This document shows positions 61,301-64,000 of a stretch of 64,000 nucleotides of DNA, piece by piece; the stretch's first letter is position 1, and the number at the start of each line of letters is the position of its first letter. A program made the position numbers and the translations under genes. This DNA comes from Burhinus oedicnemus. Lineage: Eukaryota; Chordata; Aves; Charadriiformes; Burhinidae. The notes beneath the pieces were generated by a model that worked only from the letters and a program-made list of their open reading frames with translations, made no database searches and was not told the origin of the DNA. The stretch is from assembly GCA_008921705.1 (NCBI GenBank), contig VFFE01007724.1, positions 2,120,899-2,184,898 on the forward strand. The letters are read 5' to 3'.

Positions 61301-62791
61301 GGCTCGAAGCTGACAAGTTTGACGGTTTCTGTGTCTCAGTAGCAAATCCAGCCAGCATGCCACAAGAAGGATTTGCATCCCAAAATACATTCAAAGCAGG
61401 AGGAGCTGGGGCACGCCTCTGCCGTGGAGCTAATGGCCGGCACAGGGCTGATTTCAGGAGGACTTCTCCAATGTCAGACACGGACCAGCGCTCCTGTTGC
61501 AAAGAGCAGATGCCTCGCAAAAGCACGATGTAAACGTCATTGCTGGGGAGCAGCTGCAGAAATAGGTCTGAGACTTCTGCGGTCCTTCAAACGTTTTATT
61601 GACATAGCCGGGAAGCTCTGATTATAGGGGAATAGTACTTGGACTGGTTTTCTGTGAACTGATGTAACTAGAAGTGAGTTAATAAATATTCCACACTAAA
61701 TGAGTATTCAACAGTGATAGAAATACCAGTTTTCTGTTACGCTCCGTTCCCAAGCTTTGCTCAACACTTTCTGCAGTTAATTGCGCTGTGCTGTTGAGAC
61801 ACTCCACTGCAAAACAACTTCCGATTTTTAAGAATGCTGATTTTCCTCTGAAGTTGCGTAGTTTGCAGAGGTACATAAGAGCCTTATTAAATTTTAATAG
61901 CAAAACTTAATTTTAATTTGGCTTAGGAATAAAAATTCTAGACATTTTAAGTTTCTAAACTGTACCGAGGGAAAGATCTTCCAGGATGAAGAGAGAAGAA
62001 TGCACATGGATGATCAAGCTAGCTGTGCTTAAAACGAAATTTATGCTTCAAAGTGTAAAACGAAGTCCCGCTGCAGCCCCAGTAGAGTACAATCGGAGCG
62101 GGGATCTGTGGGACCGGCTTGTTCTGGAGGCTGTGTGTGGTTACTCCGTTAGGTTCGGGCTGCCGCTGCTGGTGGAACATGCCGCTTCTCCTCCCTTTTG
62201 AAGTCCGTGGCATTTTAACTCCCACAGGTTTCCACAGGCGCGCGTTTTGCAACTGGGGGCATTCCACTTATGGGAACTAGCGAATCAAACTCTTCTCATG
62301 TCAGACTCTTAAGATTAATTCAAAAGTGATTTTTTTTGTTTGTTGGATTACTATACAAAGGATTTTGTGACCAAACTGAAAATAGCATCCTGTTTAGCGT
62401 GTTTATTTTCCTGGGTCAAGAATCTTATAAGATAGAATGGTCTGTTAAAGATCTTTTAATGGTTTCTAAATTTGCCTGGTCTGATTTATTTTTTTTTTCT
62501 TCCCCCTTAATGTTTAAAAGATGCAATGGGAAAATGTGAGAATGAATACAAATATTATTGGTCCGAGGTCTGCAGAATTAGGTACTATCCCTAAATATAG
62601 TCTTTACATTTTCGAAAAACTTACTTTCAAATTGTGATTGTAAGATTTTTAAAAACCACCTTTCCAAGGTGGTGTTTGGGGTATTTTAACTTAGAAACCA
62701 TTAGTAAAAGAGTTGAAAGGAATTCAGGAAGTGGTTTTAATGCAAATATTTCTACGTGTCTATATACTAATTCTGAAGGAAAATAAACATG

Positions 62792-62936
62792 TTAATCAGA
62801 AACTTTTCCCAGTATTAGTTCTGTAAACAGTAATTGGTTTCCACTTAATTGTGAAAGCTACATTAATCAGAAGTTGATTTTTCCCAGTATCAGTTCTGTA
62901 AACAGTAACTGGTTTCCACTTCATTGTGGAAGTTAT
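62792..62936. repeat. Tandem duplication, two copies of about 71-74 bp
   Basis: Copy one (62792-62862) and copy two (62863-62936) both start TTAATCAGAA and share CAGTTCTGTAAACAGTAA or a close variant, followed by TGGTTTCCACTT and ATTGTG. They differ by a few substitutions and about three inserted bases in the second. Similarity is high, roughly nine bases in ten by eye, suggesting a fairly recent duplication. It lies in the last intron and is not coding. Confidence 0.93.
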
Positions 62937-63949
62937 CGTACCCGCTATGGCTGTGCCACCCAGCTGGAGGAGCTTGGAGTGTCCCAGGCTGGGGCAGGGA
63001 CACGAGAAAGGACCTGAGCTGGAGCAAAGATGCTACGGTCCAAGGTGTTCTCCCACCACCATGAGCTCTCCCTCTTCCGCCAGATGGTCTTCCTTTCTCC
63101 TCTTCCTTCTCCCCTTCCCTCTGGACATTTCCAAGGTCCTAATATCCATTGAGGAGATGCTGCTGTGGTTCAGAGGGAGCTGAGAGCTGGGTCTGGGTTA
63201 CACTGCTGCGTGCACAAAAAACCAGAACCGGTTCTTTGTGCGTGTCTGACAAAGCTCAGGACCTGGGCATGATAGTGGCGATTTACGAGGAGTTTTATGG
63301 TGGCGTCATGAGCAGGAAAAGGCCAGCCCCATCCAGCCATGTCAGAGTCAAGTAAATCAGTTCTTGTTTTCCCGGTATCATCATTCATCTGGAAAGATGC
63401 CTATCTCTATTTTTTAAGGCTTAAGAGTTTCCGTCAGTCTCGCTGCGCTCCAAAGTCCGAAGTGGTGTGGGGGAGTGTGTGTATTTCTGTGTGTCGGAGG
63501 TGGGAGCGGGAACACCGTGCAGCAGGGGAAGGCAACAACAGTCGAGAGGAGAGGAAGAGACGCTTTTTTACCTTGGGCAAATACCTGGCAAAGGGAAGAC
63601 AAGTAAAGGCAGGTGTATGTTCATGCCCCGTCTCTAAAAAGCACGTCTACCAGCTTGTGCTTCGGACATGGGATGTTTGAGAGAGATTCGGTTCAATCGC
63701 TGCTTGGTTTCAACGTGCTAGCTGCCGTTTGGAAGTGAGGTAGTTCCCGTGCTCGAGGACGGGAGAGGCTTTGTTTTTACTGGGAGTTTGACTGAAACAC
63801 AAACAAAAAAAGGCGATGTGCTCTAGAGTGCGTTGCTGTAATCAATCTATAAAAAAGTAGCAGCGTTTTGTGAAGTAGCTGTTACCGTTTATGTGCATAT
63901 GCTAACAGATGACTTGGCAGAATCCAGTGAAAATTCAGGCAGTTTTCAC

Positions 63950-63972
63950 TTTTTTTTTTTTTTTTTTTTTTT
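63950..63972. repeat. Poly-T tract, 23 bases
   Basis: An uninterrupted T run close to the window end, followed by CTGGAAAG. The sequence after that AG soon meets a TAA and does not match the FNDC3B continuation, so it is not taken as a splice acceptor. Confidence 0.9.
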
Positions 63973-64000
63973 CTGGAAAGACTATTAAATATTAATTTAT

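Larger units (their letters stand above)
1..64000 (+). other. FNDC3B: FNDC3B gene locus, central portion (both ends outside the window)
   Basis: Sixteen in-frame exons between 17888 and 58027 read as one open chain of about 670 residues: a short linker and seven FN3 modules. FNDC3 proteins are held in the ER membrane by a C-terminal anchor and carry a proline-rich N-terminus and a row of nine FN3 domains. FNDC3B (FAD104) is known from mammals as a regulator of adipocyte and bone differentiation and cell adhesion. The linker KRVQDILSGMEKPQ and later segments match FNDC3B better than FNDC3A. No start codon, stop codon, anchor, promoter or poly(A) signal for this gene was seen, so the window lies inside the transcription unit. 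Every intron is GT-AG and no frame break exists, so the copy looks functional. The locus limits are inferred from the exons at each side. Confidence 0.9.
58028..64000 (+). other. FNDC3B intron, 3' end beyond the window
   Basis: The donor GTGAGT opens an intron with no acceptor-exon pair recognised to the window end. It holds a CR1 copy at 58143-58319, a TA/TATG-rich stretch near 59258-59282, a tandem duplication at 62792-62936, and a T tract at 63950-63972. Open frames near 61197-61621 and 62926-63680 resemble no family I know. Confidence 0.8.

Noticed and set aside
63950..64000. Poly-T followed by CTGGAAAG as a possible acceptor for the next FNDC3B exon
   Set aside because: The following bases quickly give a TAA and do not encode the expected FN3-7 continuation.

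Overview
This window is nuclear DNA from a bird (or at least a sauropsid). It holds interrupted coding exons with GT-AG splice sites, introns of 0.3 to 8 kb, and several truncated CR1 LINE copies with the typical avian CR1 3' end. There are no operons, prokaryotic features or CRISPR arrays. The species cannot be told from what is visible.

One gene is supported. It is the central part of FNDC3B (fibronectin type III domain containing 3B, also called FAD104) on the + strand. Sixteen consecutive coding exons were placed by reading-frame continuity across splice sites: 17888-17946, 24281-24438, 26609-26668, 29568-29706, 30040-30093, 38441-38565, 41153-41327, 41951-42037, 45072-45210, 45766-45837, 46340-46458, 47305-47410, 49070-49242, 51455-51568, 53741-53890 and 57747-58027. 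They total 2011 coding bases: 2 leading bases, 669 full codons and 2 trailing bases, with no frameshift or internal stop. Residues below are numbered from the first complete codon at 17890. The product is a short KRVQDILSG linker followed by six complete FN3 domains and most of a seventh. The human protein, as I recall it, has about 1200 residues, so the N-terminal proline-rich part, the last FN3 domains and the C-terminal membrane anchor lie outside the window. I prefer FNDC3B to its paralogue FNDC3A because the linker and segments such as VYAMYNSVKGSCSEP and [15 protein letters not shown] match remembered FNDC3B and differ from FNDC3A.

Layout: 1-17887 is non-coding, most likely a 5' intron of the same gene, with two antisense CR1 copies and one CR1 tail. 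17888-30093 holds five exons (linker, FN3-1, start of FN3-2). 30094-38440 is the largest internal intron. 38441-58027 holds the other eleven exons. 58028-64000 is intron, with a CR1 copy just after the last donor and a tandem duplication of about 72 bp near 62.8-62.9 kb.

I found no previously undescribed system. The points most worth a second look are the recurrence of introns at two fixed places in the FN3 fold, a GCG repeat inside a coding exon that makes an alanine run where the FN3 Leu-x-Pro motif is expected, a perfect 28-bp alternating purine-pyrimidine palindrome, a homeodomain-type palindrome in a TAAT-rich block, and GC-rich blocks upstream of two exons. All identifications rest on reading the sequence and on remembered family sequences; no search was run.
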